Shown here piece by piece: positions 1 through 12,375 of a stretch of 64,000 nt of DNA. Both the position numbers and the translations under genes were made by a program. The DNA comes from Ascaris suum (lineage: Eukaryota > Nematoda > Chromadorea > Rhabditida > Ascarididae). The notes below the pieces were generated by a model that made no database searches, was not told where the DNA came from, and saw only the letters and a list, made by a program, of their open reading frames with translations. Position 1 is the stretch's first letter; each line of letters opens with the position of its first letter. The stretch lies in NCBI GenBank assembly GCA_013433145.1, contig CM024168.1, forward strand, positions 9,804,184 to 9,868,183, in the 5' to 3' direction.

Positions 1-410
1 TCAGTTTTCTTATCTTGCTGAATTTGAAGCTGTCAAAATCTGCAAGCAAAAAAACTTGAAAAAGGAAGTCTGATCTAAGAAGATGCTGTGCATGGAGGGG
101 GAAAGAGAGGGAAGGGGAACGGTATAGTGCTACTGAAAACGATATGGTGTCATATCACAGCACCATTTTAGGTGAAAACGTTGCAATTCGTGTACGCTCC
201 CTAACTGCTGCGATGCAGCTCACTCAATTAACGTGCATCGGAATTCACTGCACACTACTGGGCTTTCACGTATCAAGTACCTCTAATCCGTGTTTTGGTC
301 GTCTCCCTCCGAAATTCATCACAGCCGACTGCGTTTTGCTTACGTTGGCAGTATAAAATGATTTTTATGATTCGTTAAAATCGGTTCATCTGTAATACTC
401 GAGAATACAG
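1..410 (+). other. intron of mTOR entering the window
   Basis: No reading frame here resembles the kinase catalytic core that must precede the exon at 411. The stretch ends in a plausible acceptor (AATACAG at 404-410) directly before conserved mTOR codons. It is read as the 3' part of an intron whose upstream exon lies outside the window. Confidence 0.6.
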
Positions 411-2153
411 CCGTATGCTGCAGGCAATGGAAGCGACAGGCATTGAGGGCAATTATCGCATAACGTGTGAGCGAGTGCTAAGAGTTCTACGCTCAAATAA
501 GGAGAGTCTCCTTGCTGTGCTGGAGGCTTTCGTCTACGATCCGCTTATCAACTGGCGACTCATGGAAGGTTCAACGCATTGGTTTTTTGTTGTAAGGTGG
601 AGGCAAGGAGGGGGGGGGGTAGGGGGCAAAGAACGAGAGAGCAGCATTGCGTTTTTAAAGATCTGAGTCACTGCCATTTCCAACAACAATCGGCATCTAT
701 TTGGTGGAGATTCGAAGAACTAATGAATATTTTCAATTTCAGTCACTAAATATCAAGAGAAGCAGATTTGCCCCAAATTTCGCTCAAAATATTCGAAATT
801 TGGCGTAGTTCTGTCAAAAAATTCTCAAAAAAAACTGCTAAAAGCTATGAGTTTCAGTCAGTTGCAAAAAATGTCACTGGGATCGGCTATCTTCGTTTTG
901 GCATTCTTGCCTGATCACAATAGCAGAGGTATGCTTTCAGCTGGTGGAAAGCGAGCGCCACCCGAATCGCAGCAGAGAGACGGCCAACGAGACTCGAGGG
1001 CTGAGAGGTCGCTCAAAAGGATTCGGCACAAACTCTGCGGTATTTTCCTCGTTTCATGAGCGCTATTTCATAGTCAGAATTAGGGGAGTTCCTTCTCTCC
1101 TCCCGCCTCATCTACAGTTTCAAATTTAATGTACATCCGTATGTTACTTGTGACTGTCATTATCCTGCTTGCGACATGGTGAGGCCGATAGCGCCTTATG
1201 ATACGACCTGGAAGAAACTTCAGACTAAATCTGAGTAAACGAAGGACGTTTTACCTTTCACTGCTTCATTCATTTCCAGGAAGGCTTTTCCGAAAGCACT
1301 CTCCGACATGTGCCAGCGGCTGTCAACTACCGTTATAAAGTACAGTCGTTCGGTATGAGCGTAACCACCTTTCTTCATTTGGAAGCCAACCAAATCGCTG
1401 AACTGATGGCAGAGTTCCTTCAGTCTCCTCCTCCCACTTAGGCTCATTCTACAAAGTGGTCACTTTTGCCGTAATCGGAATTTCGATAACTACGACAGTC
1501 TGATGACTCAAAACGCTATCTAAACAACAATAAACGCATCGGAAACGAGTGATTCAGACTTTTTGATCGCTTCTTTTCCAACATGATCATGGAATTTGTA
1601 ACCTGCTTTTTTTCTGGGATCTGCGGGTTGGCGTTTATGTCATTAAACACCCACCTTACTGTAAACCTTTTTACAAGTGGATTTTGAGTGTTTTTCAGTT
1701 CACTTTGCTATAATCTTCAGTCTATAGATTAGGAGAATCGTTTCTTCATCGGCGTGTTATATTTATATCGATATGCCCGAAATGGCCACCACTGAAGTTG
1801 AGCTAGCAGGTTCCGAAGTAATGAAACAAACATTATGTGATGAGAGTAACATGGGATAGCATTTCATTATGGAACTTAGAAACCCCCTCAAAGTTTAATG
1901 CATGTATTTCTCGCTGCTAACAAGACAGGTTTCATTCATTATTAAGCTAGGTAGGCATTAATTAGTGTGTTGTTGCCCAACATTTTAGAATCCTTCGATA
2001 AGCAATCAAGTTAATGCATCCAAAATTTCAGGTCGTGATTTCCAACCGAACGTGCAGTACGCAGTACCGGAGCAGGTGAGCCGGCTCATCGATCAAGCCA
2101 CTTCACCAGAAAATCTCTGCCAGTGCTACATTGGATGGTGTCCGTTTTGGTGA
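411..2153 (+). CDS. MTOR: mTOR serine/threonine kinase, C-terminal end (partial, last three exons)
   Basis: mTOR is the PI3K-related kinase at the core of TORC1 and TORC2, which couple nutrients to growth. Three exons chain in phase: 411-568, 941-1039 and 2032-2153. The first encodes the end of the kinase C-lobe, with near-universal residues such as EGNYRITC and LEAFVYDPL. The second is a short basic linker ending in a helix like the one before FATC. The third encodes the FATC domain, including the [12 protein letters not shown] end with its paired cysteines, and stops at 2151-2153, as in all mTOR proteins. The linker between kinase and FATC is only about 35 residues, clearly shorter than in vertebrates. 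The catalytic DFG region lies upstream of the window. Identity is very secure; exon borders are inferred by eye. Confidence 0.96.
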
Positions 2154-3835
2154 CGTTGATGGTCAAGTGGCGTTCGATTGCACCTCTTCGTGTTTCATAT
2201 GTTTTCATGTGTACAGTGATTTGGACTCAACGATGGGCAAATATGTTTCATTGCGGAAAGGGAACAACCGTGTTATTAAATTCAAGGTAGCCTTTAGGTC
2301 AACACCACTGAGAGGGATGGGGCTGGGCGCCAGTCTTTGGGGGGTATCAAAAGAAACTGAAATCAGACGGTTCCAGACGCAAAGATTCAGGTTTTTCCAC
2401 TTCATTGTTTCGAAGCGCAAAGACTTGAGATTGCTTCCTCACTTTTTCACTTTGCTTTGAACTCAATGTTTTTGCTGTTTTCATTGTCTCTGTGTGAGTG
2501 AATAGAATTGGCTCCCTCGAAATTTTTGTCGGAATGCATTGCGTCGTCCAACGAATTTGTATTTAGAAGACGAATGTGTAAGAGTGGGAGAGCGGGAATG
2601 GTTGAAAAAATTCGAGGTGACAGGAATCCGGGAATATCATTCATCGACTGATAATGTTTGAATCAATTTCTAAACCAGTTTATTAGGTTCCCAGTTGTTT
2701 TTATACTGCTACGTCTGTAATATTTATTTACTACATTTTTTCTGTGCCCCATGGAGTTCTGAAATTGCTCGTTTTTTCCAGTTCGAATAAGACCACGGAG
2801 ACCGCAAATTTTCCAAGACTTTCGAATTATGGGCTTCATCAGGAACAGGAATCTATGCGGTTCTGTGAAGTTTGGGCTGGGTAAAACGACACTACGCCAT
2901 AATTTTTAAACGTGTTGTGAAAAATAGCTGAGAGTATTTTTCCTTCCGAAAGGTTAAGAGGAACGTAATTTAGTAGAAATAATGTGGTGCGTGTTAGCTT
3001 GTTTTATAACTTTTCGTTAGGCTTTTTCTTTTTCCACAAGAAATCGTTGTGAGGTGAGGTTGGAGTTGGCACATGGAAAGCAACCATTGCTACTGCATCG
3101 CTTGTACACATGTGTGCTGAACCCGCAATGCCTAGTTCATAAAAACAGAAGAGTTCCTAGCCACAAGCAGCAAAGTACGATATAACTATGGGTTATGTTA
3201 GTCTTGATATGTACATTGTTCACTGCTGCAGTAGATTAGACACGAATGTGGCCATGATCTTGGCTTCCGGGCAGGAACTCCTAAATTTAACGAGAAATAA
3301 TGTAGCTTTGATAAATGTATCATTGTGCTGACAGTATTCCCTTACTTTAACGGTGAAAGCACTAGCAATCAGAAGTTTTCTTCGACTTAATTCGCTGGAA
3401 GGGTACAACCTTCTGGAACGTTCTTCCTTCTGGCTAAACTAGTGGATGTAGAGTAGCTCGAATAATTAAGCTGGTGTTTGTACCGTCCTTAGTAATAAAG
3501 TAGGCTGTTATGCTTAGGATACTTGTCTCTTGATGTGAAATAAATCCACATAATGAGTTTCTCGTAAAAAGAATCCGCAACCTCAGAAATAATCAGATGA
3601 AAGGAACACTAGCAGCCCGATTTTTGAGTGGCCCAAAGATGACATAGCAAGTGGGCAGCACGCGGTATGTACCCTTTGGAATAGCACGACATTGCGTTCG
3701 TCGCCTCTGCGTTTTATCTGCTGTTGGATGCGTAACGACGAAGCAGACTTGGATTCCTCTCCACTTGCCAGGAAAATGGCATCTTAACTTTATTTTGGAG
3801 GAAGCAGTTGTTTCTTAGTGTTCACATAAGGTCTA
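2154..3835. other. gene-free interval downstream of mTOR
   Basis: I find no exon with recognisable protein similarity and no clear RNA gene. It holds the mTOR 3' UTR (length unknown) and ordinary intergenic sequence. The open frames of 60-110 codons here look like chance. Confidence 0.4.
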
Positions 3836-4543
3836 GTGCAGAAGAAAAACGAGAGGAGTGAAGGTCGAAAAGCAAAGGGCAATATCCCCAGCACGCGACC
3901 ACCAAAAGTCGCTAATTGTCGCTTCAACAACAATCGGAAGGCTTTTAACATCCCTGCCAAATCACGATTTTTCGAGGCTGCGCTTTCAGGGCAAGGGAAA
4001 GGGAGGAGCGACGCACTTCCTGAGACGGTCAAACTTCTATTTAAAAGTTTGCGCCAAAAGTGCTTGCAACAGCCGAGCTTGAAAACTTGTTGTGATTGCT
4101 ACGGAAGACGTCATAGCCAAGACGAAACTAGTGGTTTCGAAGTTATCACGCCTCGACAACTATTCAACAAACTATGCGTTGAAGGAATGGGTCTATATAA
4201 AAATGATGTGGAGTCAATCATACTGTCCAAATGCCAATGGGTTACAAAGACAGCACAACCATATATACTATTGCAATTTACTTCATCTGAGGACTTAAAA
4301 AAGTTCAATAAAGCGAAGTACAAAATAAATAAATCGTATACACCACATGTGCAACGTATTCAAATCAGGACCGATCCAACCAGAATTCAAAGCAGTATAT
4401 ATAAGGCAATCGCAACAGCACAGGACCTTAGGTCACGTAATATAGTGGCTATGGCAGTAGAGGATGGAATCCGCATCGGTATAAGACCTAATACGACATG
4501 GTACAAATATGATGATGAGTTTATAAAACAAATGCCTCAATGA
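3836..4543 (+). CDS. ORF of 235 codons, possible retroelement ORF1-like nucleic-acid-binding protein
   Basis: This is an uninterrupted frame from a GTG-initiated opening at 3836 to a TGA at 4541-4543. I do not recognise the family firmly. The C-terminal ~130 residues (from about 4150) are charged and mixed alpha/beta: a segment reading ILLQFTSSEDLKKFNKAKY followed by a strand and then DPTRIQSSIYKAI. This layout recalls the RRM-plus-C-terminal-domain organisation of many retroelement ORF1 proteins, which is an inference from pattern only. The N-terminal ~90 codons are basic and less AT-rich, so the true start may be internal or the frame may straddle the border of an insertion. It lies at the left end of the AT-rich island that also carries the Penelope-like element, about 1.5 kb upstream of that element's endonuclease. 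Confidence 0.4.
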   Translation: MQKKNERSEGRKAKGNIPSTRPPKVANCRFNNNRKAFNIPAKSRFFEAALSGQGKGRSDALPETVKLLFKSLRQKCLQQPSLKTCCDCYGRRHSQDETSGFEVITPRQLFNKLCVEGMGLYKNDVESIILSKCQWVTKTAQPYILLQFTSSEDLKKFNKAKYKINKSYTPHVQRIQIRTDPTRIQSSIYKAIATAQDLRSRNIVAMAVEDGIRIGIRPNTTWYKYDDEFIKQMPQ

Positions 4544-4588
4544 TTAATGTAATCTCACTGGCAGTGCAACATTTTGCGCGAAAAGGCA

Positions 4589-5160
4589 ACTTTTGTCGAT
4601 ATGTTCTTTATGATTTGTATGATGAACCTTTATGGATATTTTGGTTAGCACCTGTTATGTACTTCGTTTTTTCATTTATCGGCTATTAGCGTGCAAAAAA
4701 GGAGTCTATTTTGGCGCTAGAATTTTCCGTCAGCTTCCCAAACGCTTAACATTTTGAGTTATTCGTTGTAGACATTTCATTTATTCCTAAGTCAACATGG
4801 CATTTAGAATTTCAGGGTCTATGAACACCATAAAAAGTGCAGAAAATTGTAACTTTATTTATTATTTATTTATTGAAAATAAATATTATTTTCCCCAAAA
4901 AATCGTAATTTCATACGCCAACAACTTTCAATTTCAGTTCCTCAGATTCGGTTTTTAGCATTTACATCCCACACAAGGCATTTCTACCTACTAAACTCTC
5001 AATAGATCGGTTTAAGTCTCCAGATCCTTTGTATTTATCGTTACTCCAATTTTAGAACACATACAGTGCTTTCGTTTGTTTATCACGGTTCCCATCTGTG
5101 TTATTTCTGATTTATATTTGCATGGCCTGTGTTTCATAAGAATAAATACTTGGAATAAAA
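4589..5160 (+). repeat. diverged direct repeat, copy 1
   Basis: The sequence starting near 4594 (TGTCGATATGTTCTTTATGA...) recurs in order but diverged from about 5248. Shared blocks in both copies include GATGAA followed by CTNTATGGATAT-like sequence, then GCACCTGTTATG/GCGCCTGCTGTG, ATTTCATTTATT, AACTTTATT and CATCCCACACA. The period is about 650 bp. No coding frame is evident. It sits between the ORF1-like frame and the Penelope-like element. Confidence 0.5.
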
Positions 5161-5242
5161 ATGAAAAATAGGTGTATTAAGGAAATGCTGAAAGCATTTT
5201 GTGTGCTCGTTTATGTTACAACAATTTTACACATAAAAACAT

Positions 5243-5760
5243 ATTGTCTGTCGACATATTTTTATCATTTGTAAGATGAATCTCTATGAATATATGGTCA
5301 GCGCCTGCTGTGCAGTACAATTCTGTTCAGGTTCATAAAAATTCTCCGCATTTTGGTTATCCATTTTGGATATTTCATTTATTTTTAGGCTAATACGGTA
5401 TATTCCTTTACAAAAATGTAAAAACACACCACAAGTCGATATGCTATTTTAATACAACAGAACCTTCAACTTTATTCCTCATTTTAAAAAATGGTTTTTA
5501 ATATTTTTGATACAATTTTGATATATATTTTTATGTCGTCATCCCACACACGATATTTCCACAGGCCAAATTTATCAATAGGTCCATTGTGTTTCTATGC
5601 GCTTCATAATTATCGGTCTATGATTTTGAGTTTTGATCACACACGCGCGCTTTTGTGTACTTATCATTGCTTTAATTTTTGTTCCTTGTGCGCTACATAT
5701 GTATATCTTATGTGCTAGTGAGCGCATCTATTCATGCATTCATGTGTGGTAAAGAAATAG
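5243..5760 (+). repeat. diverged direct repeat, copy 2
   Basis: Second copy of the unit starting at 4589, roughly 70-75 percent alike by eye over its best blocks. It ends about 240 bp before the endonuclease reading frame. The position suggests repeated leader sequence of the element (pseudo-LTR-like), but I cannot show an element boundary. Confidence 0.45.
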
Positions 5761-6000
5761 TTCGAGACTTTGATTCTTTTCAGTGAATGTATATTTCGAT
5801 GTGACCTGTAAATATTTCAAATATATGTTTTACTTTCACCAGTTTGCATTACCAGAGTACCCACGGATTGTACCGCCTATAGGCGGACAACGGTTATATT
5901 TTATAACAAGGTTAATCTCGATTTGCGCATCTACCACCAGTAATTTACTATGGTTATCATTAGATAACGTCCATACTCGATAATAATTATACATAATGTC

Positions 6001-7322
6001 ATGGATGCCACACACAAGGTTTTTATTTGCGGTTATAAAGAATTCCGGGATGCTTTACTTAAAGAACCGGACCAAAAGTATCAGATTAGATTAGTGATTT
6101 CTTTATTGCGGGCTAATGCAGCCCACAAATCGGGCAACCGTTCTGGTCTGCCATATCGGCGCAGGCGCGGTGGTGTGTTTGGCTCCCCTTATATGGCAGA
6201 TACACGGACCCTACCCACCATATTTCCTTCATTAATAAAAAATACTTCAAATAGTAGGCTCGCCAACCTAATGGCGGTGGCCGCGGATGGAGCCCCTGCG
6301 CCCCCGACCACTAATCATGCTTCAGTAACCAGTACCTTACACGTATCACAATGAACAGGGGATGCATTAAGTAATATATTACCAGTCGGGTATCTGGTGA
6401 AAAATGATAATACAGCATATCGGTTTTTAAGAATATTCAATGACAGAGATATTAATAGAATTAAGACTGCTACTGCTTGCGGGAAAAACTGTAAAACTTC
6501 TGATCTAATTCAAAACAACAAATGGATATTTTCAAGCATTACTAAACGAAAATTTTGTTGGGATAATGAACACCACCAATTAAATTGCAACACTAAGGGC
6601 ATAATATATTGTTTAAGTTGTAGTATATATGGCTCACAGTATGTAGGACAAATATCTAGGAGTTTAAAAACACGCGTTCGAGAACATTTATATAATATTA
6701 ATAAGGGTAATATATCCAACCACCTATACAACATTTCCAGTAGCAAAACCACAGTATACAGAACGTTAGAGTATGTATATTAGAAAAGGTCAGCGATAAT
6801 AAATACCTTAGTGAGGCAGAACTGTTCTGGATTAAATTACTTCGGTCAATTTATCCTATGGGACTCAACGGTAATATCAAGGGGGTAGGAAATATTTCGG
6901 AACTCATGTTTAAAGATAATGCCCCAAAGGTCCCATGTTTTGAAAACTATGGATTAACGGTTAAGCATAAACATGGAAAAAGAAGGAGAAACAGCAAATT
7001 AATCAACCAACATTTCATTAATGCCATTAGTGGCAACACTTTCTCTTTAGATAACACTGAAAACATTTGTCATTTTCTATGGAATTTGTATCAACAAAGC
7101 AATCGTACACTTAGGACGCCGTATTTCACCATACTAAACCAGAATAAAATCATTAAGGATGAAATTTGTTTTTTGTGTAAAGTGTACACAATTCATAGAA
7201 ATGTTTTCAACACTAATCATAATGGCAGAACTAAGAATAAAAGTTATATGCTTCTTATGCATTTTCCCGGACTGCGGTGCCAAAACGTCAATTATAACCG
7301 TAATATAATAAAGAACTATTAA
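6001..7322 (+). pseudogene. GIY-YIG endonuclease domain of the Penelope-like element
   Basis: Reading in frame from 6001, one TGA (6352-6354) separates an arginine-rich N-terminal segment from a segment in the same frame starting at 6355. That second segment carries the GIY-like GIIYCLSC at 6598, the YIG-like SQYVGQ at 6634-6651 and the conserved basic helix RSLKTRVREH just after, preceded by cysteine/histidine residues as in Penelope-like endonucleases. Near 6770 the frame shifts; the continuation (to 7320) has EAELFWIKLL and a YPMGLNG turn, the usual C-terminal part containing the catalytic glutamate. In intact elements it nicks target DNA to prime integration. Here it is inactivated. Confidence 0.8.
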
Positions 7323-7439
7323 AAGTTATGTCTAATGCTCCCAAGATTCGATCTTATTTTCTTTTGATAGGACCATCAGCTCTTTTCTTTGCAATTATAA
7401 TAAAACGTTACATATTTTAAACCAACACCCGGAAAATTT

Positions 7440-9143
7440 AGCTCGGTTTTTAAATAATAGCTGTGACTGTCATAACTCACGATTCCTTTATCAACCTTTA
7501 CAGCATGTGTTTACGGGTAATTTGGATATAATTCCATCCAGAGAACTTAGGAATATTTTAAAAAGGGAACTAAGTTTAGACCCATCATTAATCAGCATCC
7601 TCTCCCTTTATAGAGGATGCAGCGCAATCTTTAAACAAACTAATTCTGCAAATTGCTCGAACCGAGCACACTAACGTGGTCAATTTTATAACATTTCATA
7701 TGTTGGCTATACGGCGCATTAAAGATATTTTTAATAACGAATTTTATAAAGGAGAAATCGATATAGCTCATGGTCTAGATTACCATAATAGTATAATACT
7801 TACCAATATGCAATCTAAATTTATTATTGCACCTGTGGATAAAGCTGACAATAATTCTGCTTTTATATGCAAAAACTTTTATATTCAAAACTTAAGTAAT
7901 GAACTTGCAATTATCAACGGTAGGATTATTGGCAATGACACCTATGAGCATGTTGAAAATACGCAGAACTAGATATTATTAATACGCACCGCAAGTTTTC
8001 TGAAAGGTATTTTATTAACGTTAATGAGGGAAATGCAACGTTACCCAAAATGTTTGCCATTCCTAAATTACATAAAAATCTCTACAAGTTTCGTTATATA
8101 GCTGGGGCCAGTAAAAGTTCTCTAAAACCACTATCTTGCTTGTTGCATAACATTTTAAAACTTTTTAAAAACCATTTTCGCAGTTATTGTAATATAGCTA
8201 GTCAAAGAAGCGGGATTAATTATTATTATGGCGCTAAAAATTCTTATGATGTTTTGGATATAGTTAAAAAATATGTTTAAAACGATTCTGACTGCAGATT
8301 TTGCCACCTTATTCACTGCTCTGCCACACGAACATATTATTAAAGCAATGGAATTTTTAACACACTTGTGTTCTGAAAATTCAAAAAAAGCCTATTTGAA
8401 AGTTTGCAACGACAAAGTCTTATTTTACACGGACAATTTCGAGTTTAATGCACAAGCACTTGCTTTGGATAAGGCACGAATTATGGAAATGATTAAGTTT
8501 ATTATTAAAGAAAGCTATGTTACTTCCTGCGGTTTTGTTTTTAGGCAAACTAAAGGAGTACCTATGGGTGGTAATGCCAGTCCTGATATTGCCGATCTCA
8601 CTTTGTCTCTCATGGAATATAAATGTGCCAAAATTTCGCGCTTTAATGCTATTTGTTGTAGGTACGTCGATGATTTACTAATACTTAATACAGAAAATTT
8701 TCACAATATTGCTAAAATAATTTATGGAGATTCTTTGCAAATTGAAATCACATATACCGGAAGCAAGGCTAATTTCTTGGACTTAAACTTAAATGTTACC
8801 GGCAAAGGTGTCATTTCAAGCGTGTACGATAAGACGGAAGATTTTAATTTTGCAGCGAACAAGTATACTCAATTAGACAGTAATTTTCCAGCGTTCATAC
8901 ACAAAACTTATAATTTCGCAGGTCTTCCGATTTAGCAACATATGTTCAATTAGGACAGCTTCTATTAATAAATGTAAACGTCTGCTTAAAAATTATAAAG
9001 AAAAAGGTCTATGTGTTACACTAGTGGAAAAATACTTATTTAAGGCATTAGTTAGTAAGCCAGGATTAGTTTATAAGTTCGTATTTAATCAAAGAAATGT
9101 TTCAGGCACTTTAGTAAGTGTTGATTCCTTTCCTGCCAACTAG
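7440..9143 (+). pseudogene. reverse transcriptase of the Penelope-like element (broken into four frames)
   Basis: After the CxC motif the frame contains a KGTKFR block (the KGPKFR motif of Penelope-like RTs), reached through a frameshift near 7560. Open pieces follow at 7676-7972 (fingers, PVDKADNNS block), 8050-8280 (PKLHKNLYKFRYI), 8273-8935 and 8920-9143. The third piece holds the catalytic core: motif A aspartate in ADFATLF (8294-8314), GVPMGGNASPDIADL, and the YVDD box at 8663-8674. The last piece is the thumb with RFSNICS, ending at a TAG at 9141-9143. Catalytic residues are intact, but the reading frame is broken at least four times. These RTs are the closest relatives of telomerase RT. 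Confidence 0.88.
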
Positions 9144-9212
9144 TCCGCCCTCACCCCACCTACATATTGACATACTTCAAATTATTATGTTCACCAGATT
9201 TCCTATTTTATA

Positions 9213-10285
<1,073 letters not shown>

Positions 10286-10795
10286 CGATGGCAGCCCACT
10301 TGCGAACCGCGAACGGAGCTGAGCTCGTGCACAACACTGCGTACGCATGACTACCGTACTCCGAACTCTGCGTGCCAATAATAACGCCTAATGACGTAAT
10401 GTCAACTCCAAAATTTCTGGTAGCAATATGCATTTCCTTTGTCAAGAAACATGCGGTTTTTTGCAGCCATTGAATCAGAACGTCAAATAACGTATCGACG
10501 CAAAATTTCAGCTCAATTGATACAGGCGGAGTACACTCGCTGGGCCACTTCGCCTGTATCAATTGAGCTGAAATTTTGTATCGATATGTTATTTGACGTT
10601 CTCAGTTCAATGGCTGCAAAAAAACCGCATGTTTCTTGACAAAGGAAATGCATATTGCTACCAGAAATTTTGGAGTTGACATTACGTCATTAGGCGTTAT
10701 TATTGGCACGCAGAGTTCGGAGTACGGTAGTCATGCGTACGCAGTGTTGTGCACGAGCTCAGCTCCGTTCGCGGTTCGCAAGCGGGCTGCCATCG
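10286..10795. repeat. large inverted repeat (foldback): two ~243-bp arms with a 22-bp spacer
   Basis: The left arm 10286-10528 is the near-perfect reverse complement of the right arm 10551-10795; the spacer is 10529-10550. Outer ends read CGATGGCAGCCC and its complement, inner ends GATACAGGCG and CGCCTGTATC. Scattered differences (substitutions and a short indel around 10490/10590) show that the arms have diverged independently, which argues against a simple assembly palindrome. No transposase frame is present and no target-site duplication is obvious. A foldback transposon or MITE-like element is the natural reading. It ends 95 bp upstream of the CENP-X start codon, so it occupies that gene's promoter region. 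Confidence 0.9.
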
Positions 10796-10890
10796 CTTAC
10801 AGTAGTGCAGTGGATTAGCGGAGCTGTCATTGTCGTAGCTAAGATCCCATCCACGCTGAATTTATGCAGGTGTGATGCACACCGTTTGTG

Positions 10891-12361
10891 ATGAAGCCAG
10901 CGTTGAAGGAATCGACTGTACGGCACTGTGTGAGACTGAAGCACCCGAATGCAACACGAGAGTTTCCCGATGATGTAGTTAAACTGCTAACGTGCTTGGC
11001 ATCCAAACTCATCAAAGAGAGTTTGCACAGGTTTGTTTTCCCTCTTTCGTCACTGATTTACCGATCCACACAGGGCCTCTTTCTTACAGGGCCATGCAGG
11101 CAGTCATGTAGGTTGTGTTCTGGCTGTAGAAAGGATAAATTCTACCGTCTTTTATATTACATTCACTAATCGGCTGTTAGTGTTTTTCTTTGCACCTTTA
11201 GAGGTTCCCATCTTCCACCTCTAGTGCACATGTTGTTCACCTGCTTTGCATGAGCACTGCATTTCCCACACCTATATCTTCTATGCAGTCTGTACTTTCG
11301 ATGCGATGAGACCCGTTGTGTGCATTCGTTCTTCCGGTTAAAGGAATCTGTTAAAATGTCAGATAACTTTAATAAAAGATGGTACTGTAGCTTTTTTTCT
11401 CCGATGCTTGGTCATTTTCTCCGATGTTCGACATGAGAGGTATGCTAGTGACGTGGTGGCGTCGTTTTTAAGCAAGTGATTCCAATTCAGAAATAGGGTT
11501 TCATTTGTAAAGAACTATTGTTGAAGCAGTTTACTTAACACAGCTCACAAAAATCGGCATGTTATTCGACACTGCAGTTCGCTTCACTAGCTCCAATCAC
11601 CAGATTCTTATCTCAGAAGGGACAGGAATCCCACGAGAACTAGGCAACATTCATTGTTGAACAAACGTGGAAATAACTTCTATGCCACCGAAATGAAGTT
11701 GTGAAGGAAGTTTTCATTGGGTTCACATGATCGAGTAATTGCAATGGCTGAGCGGAAACAGTGATTCCATTTTCGCTTCCGTTTTATCATAAAAAATTGC
11801 ACTCCATCTAGAATATGCGACGCAGAAAATTGTAACTTTAGTAGCCTTTCTTTGCCTTTCACATCTTGATGGTCTATTTTGTTTAATATGCAATATAAAG
11901 GGAGAAGAGAAGATAGAAATATTGGTCGACGTAAGAGTCTTGCAACGCTGTGTGACAGTAGTGGTAAGAAGAGAGGGCTTTTTAAGTCGAAGACCGCAAC
12001 ACGCAAGTAGCATGCAACAGAGGTGAGTTATACCGGTTTCCTGCAAAATTCGATAGCATCGGTGTCCGCTCTCTGTGCTTCTTGTGCCTGTCGGTAGTTG
12101 GTCTAGCTCTGTTAAGCGATTTTCGTTTTTCTTCTTTTTTTGAGTGTTTCTCTAGAGATGCAACTGTTTCATACTGGTGCTTCTAACAAAACCGTGTAAA
12201 TCACGTGGTACCTCATTTAGGTGCTTGTTCCTCAGTGAAAGGCTACCGTCAAGCTATATTGCAGGAGCGCAGCTAATGCATTAGACGGATGTTCCGGGAA
12301 GGTCACAATGGAGAATCTGCAGAAGACGATTGCACAGATCATTCTTGATTTTGATCTGTGA
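10891..12361 (+). CDS. CENPX: CENP-X / MHF2 histone-fold protein (two exons)
   Basis: CENP-X pairs with CENP-S in the inner kinetochore and in the FANCM-MHF DNA-repair complex. Exon 1, 10891-11030, starts at ATG 10891 and encodes the first histone-fold helices (STVRHCVRLKH ... FPDDVVKLLTCLASKLIKESL). Exon 2, 12265-12361, joins in phase (AG|G arginine) and ends in TMENLQKTIAQIILDFDL, matching the family's signature C-terminus (helix with E-x-L-E-K ... Q-LLLDF). The product is 78 residues, very close to the usual ~80. The intron is 1234 bp with GT-AG borders. A polyadenylation signal AATAAA lies 15 bp after the stop. Overall conservation is modest, so the call rests on the C-terminal signature, length and fold pattern. 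Confidence 0.82.
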
Positions 12362-12375
12362 ATTCATTGTCTGTA

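Larger units (their letters stand above)
6001..9143 (+). mobile_element. Penelope-like element with N-terminal GIY-YIG endonuclease (Naiad-type), decayed
   Basis: Seen in the sequence: endonuclease remnants (6001-7322), then a CxC motif (Cys-Asp-Cys, 7462-7470), then reverse transcriptase (7676-9143). Canonical Penelope elements carry the endonuclease after the RT. The permuted order with a CxC linker is the published hallmark of the Naiad/Chlamys clade, and Naiads are the form known from invertebrates. Single frameshifts and stops (for example TGA at 6352, TAG near 6781, shifts near 7560, 7970, 8275 and 8925) break the single long frame, so this copy is dead. The right end is followed after ~70 bp by a (TA)n microsatellite, matching the known insertion bias of this group. 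The left boundary is uncertain and may include the repeats from 4589 onward. AT content of the whole island is clearly above that of the flanking genes. Confidence 0.85.

Noticed and set aside
1220..1447. 75-codon minus-strand frame in an mTOR intron
   Set aside because: No recognised family and no splice context.
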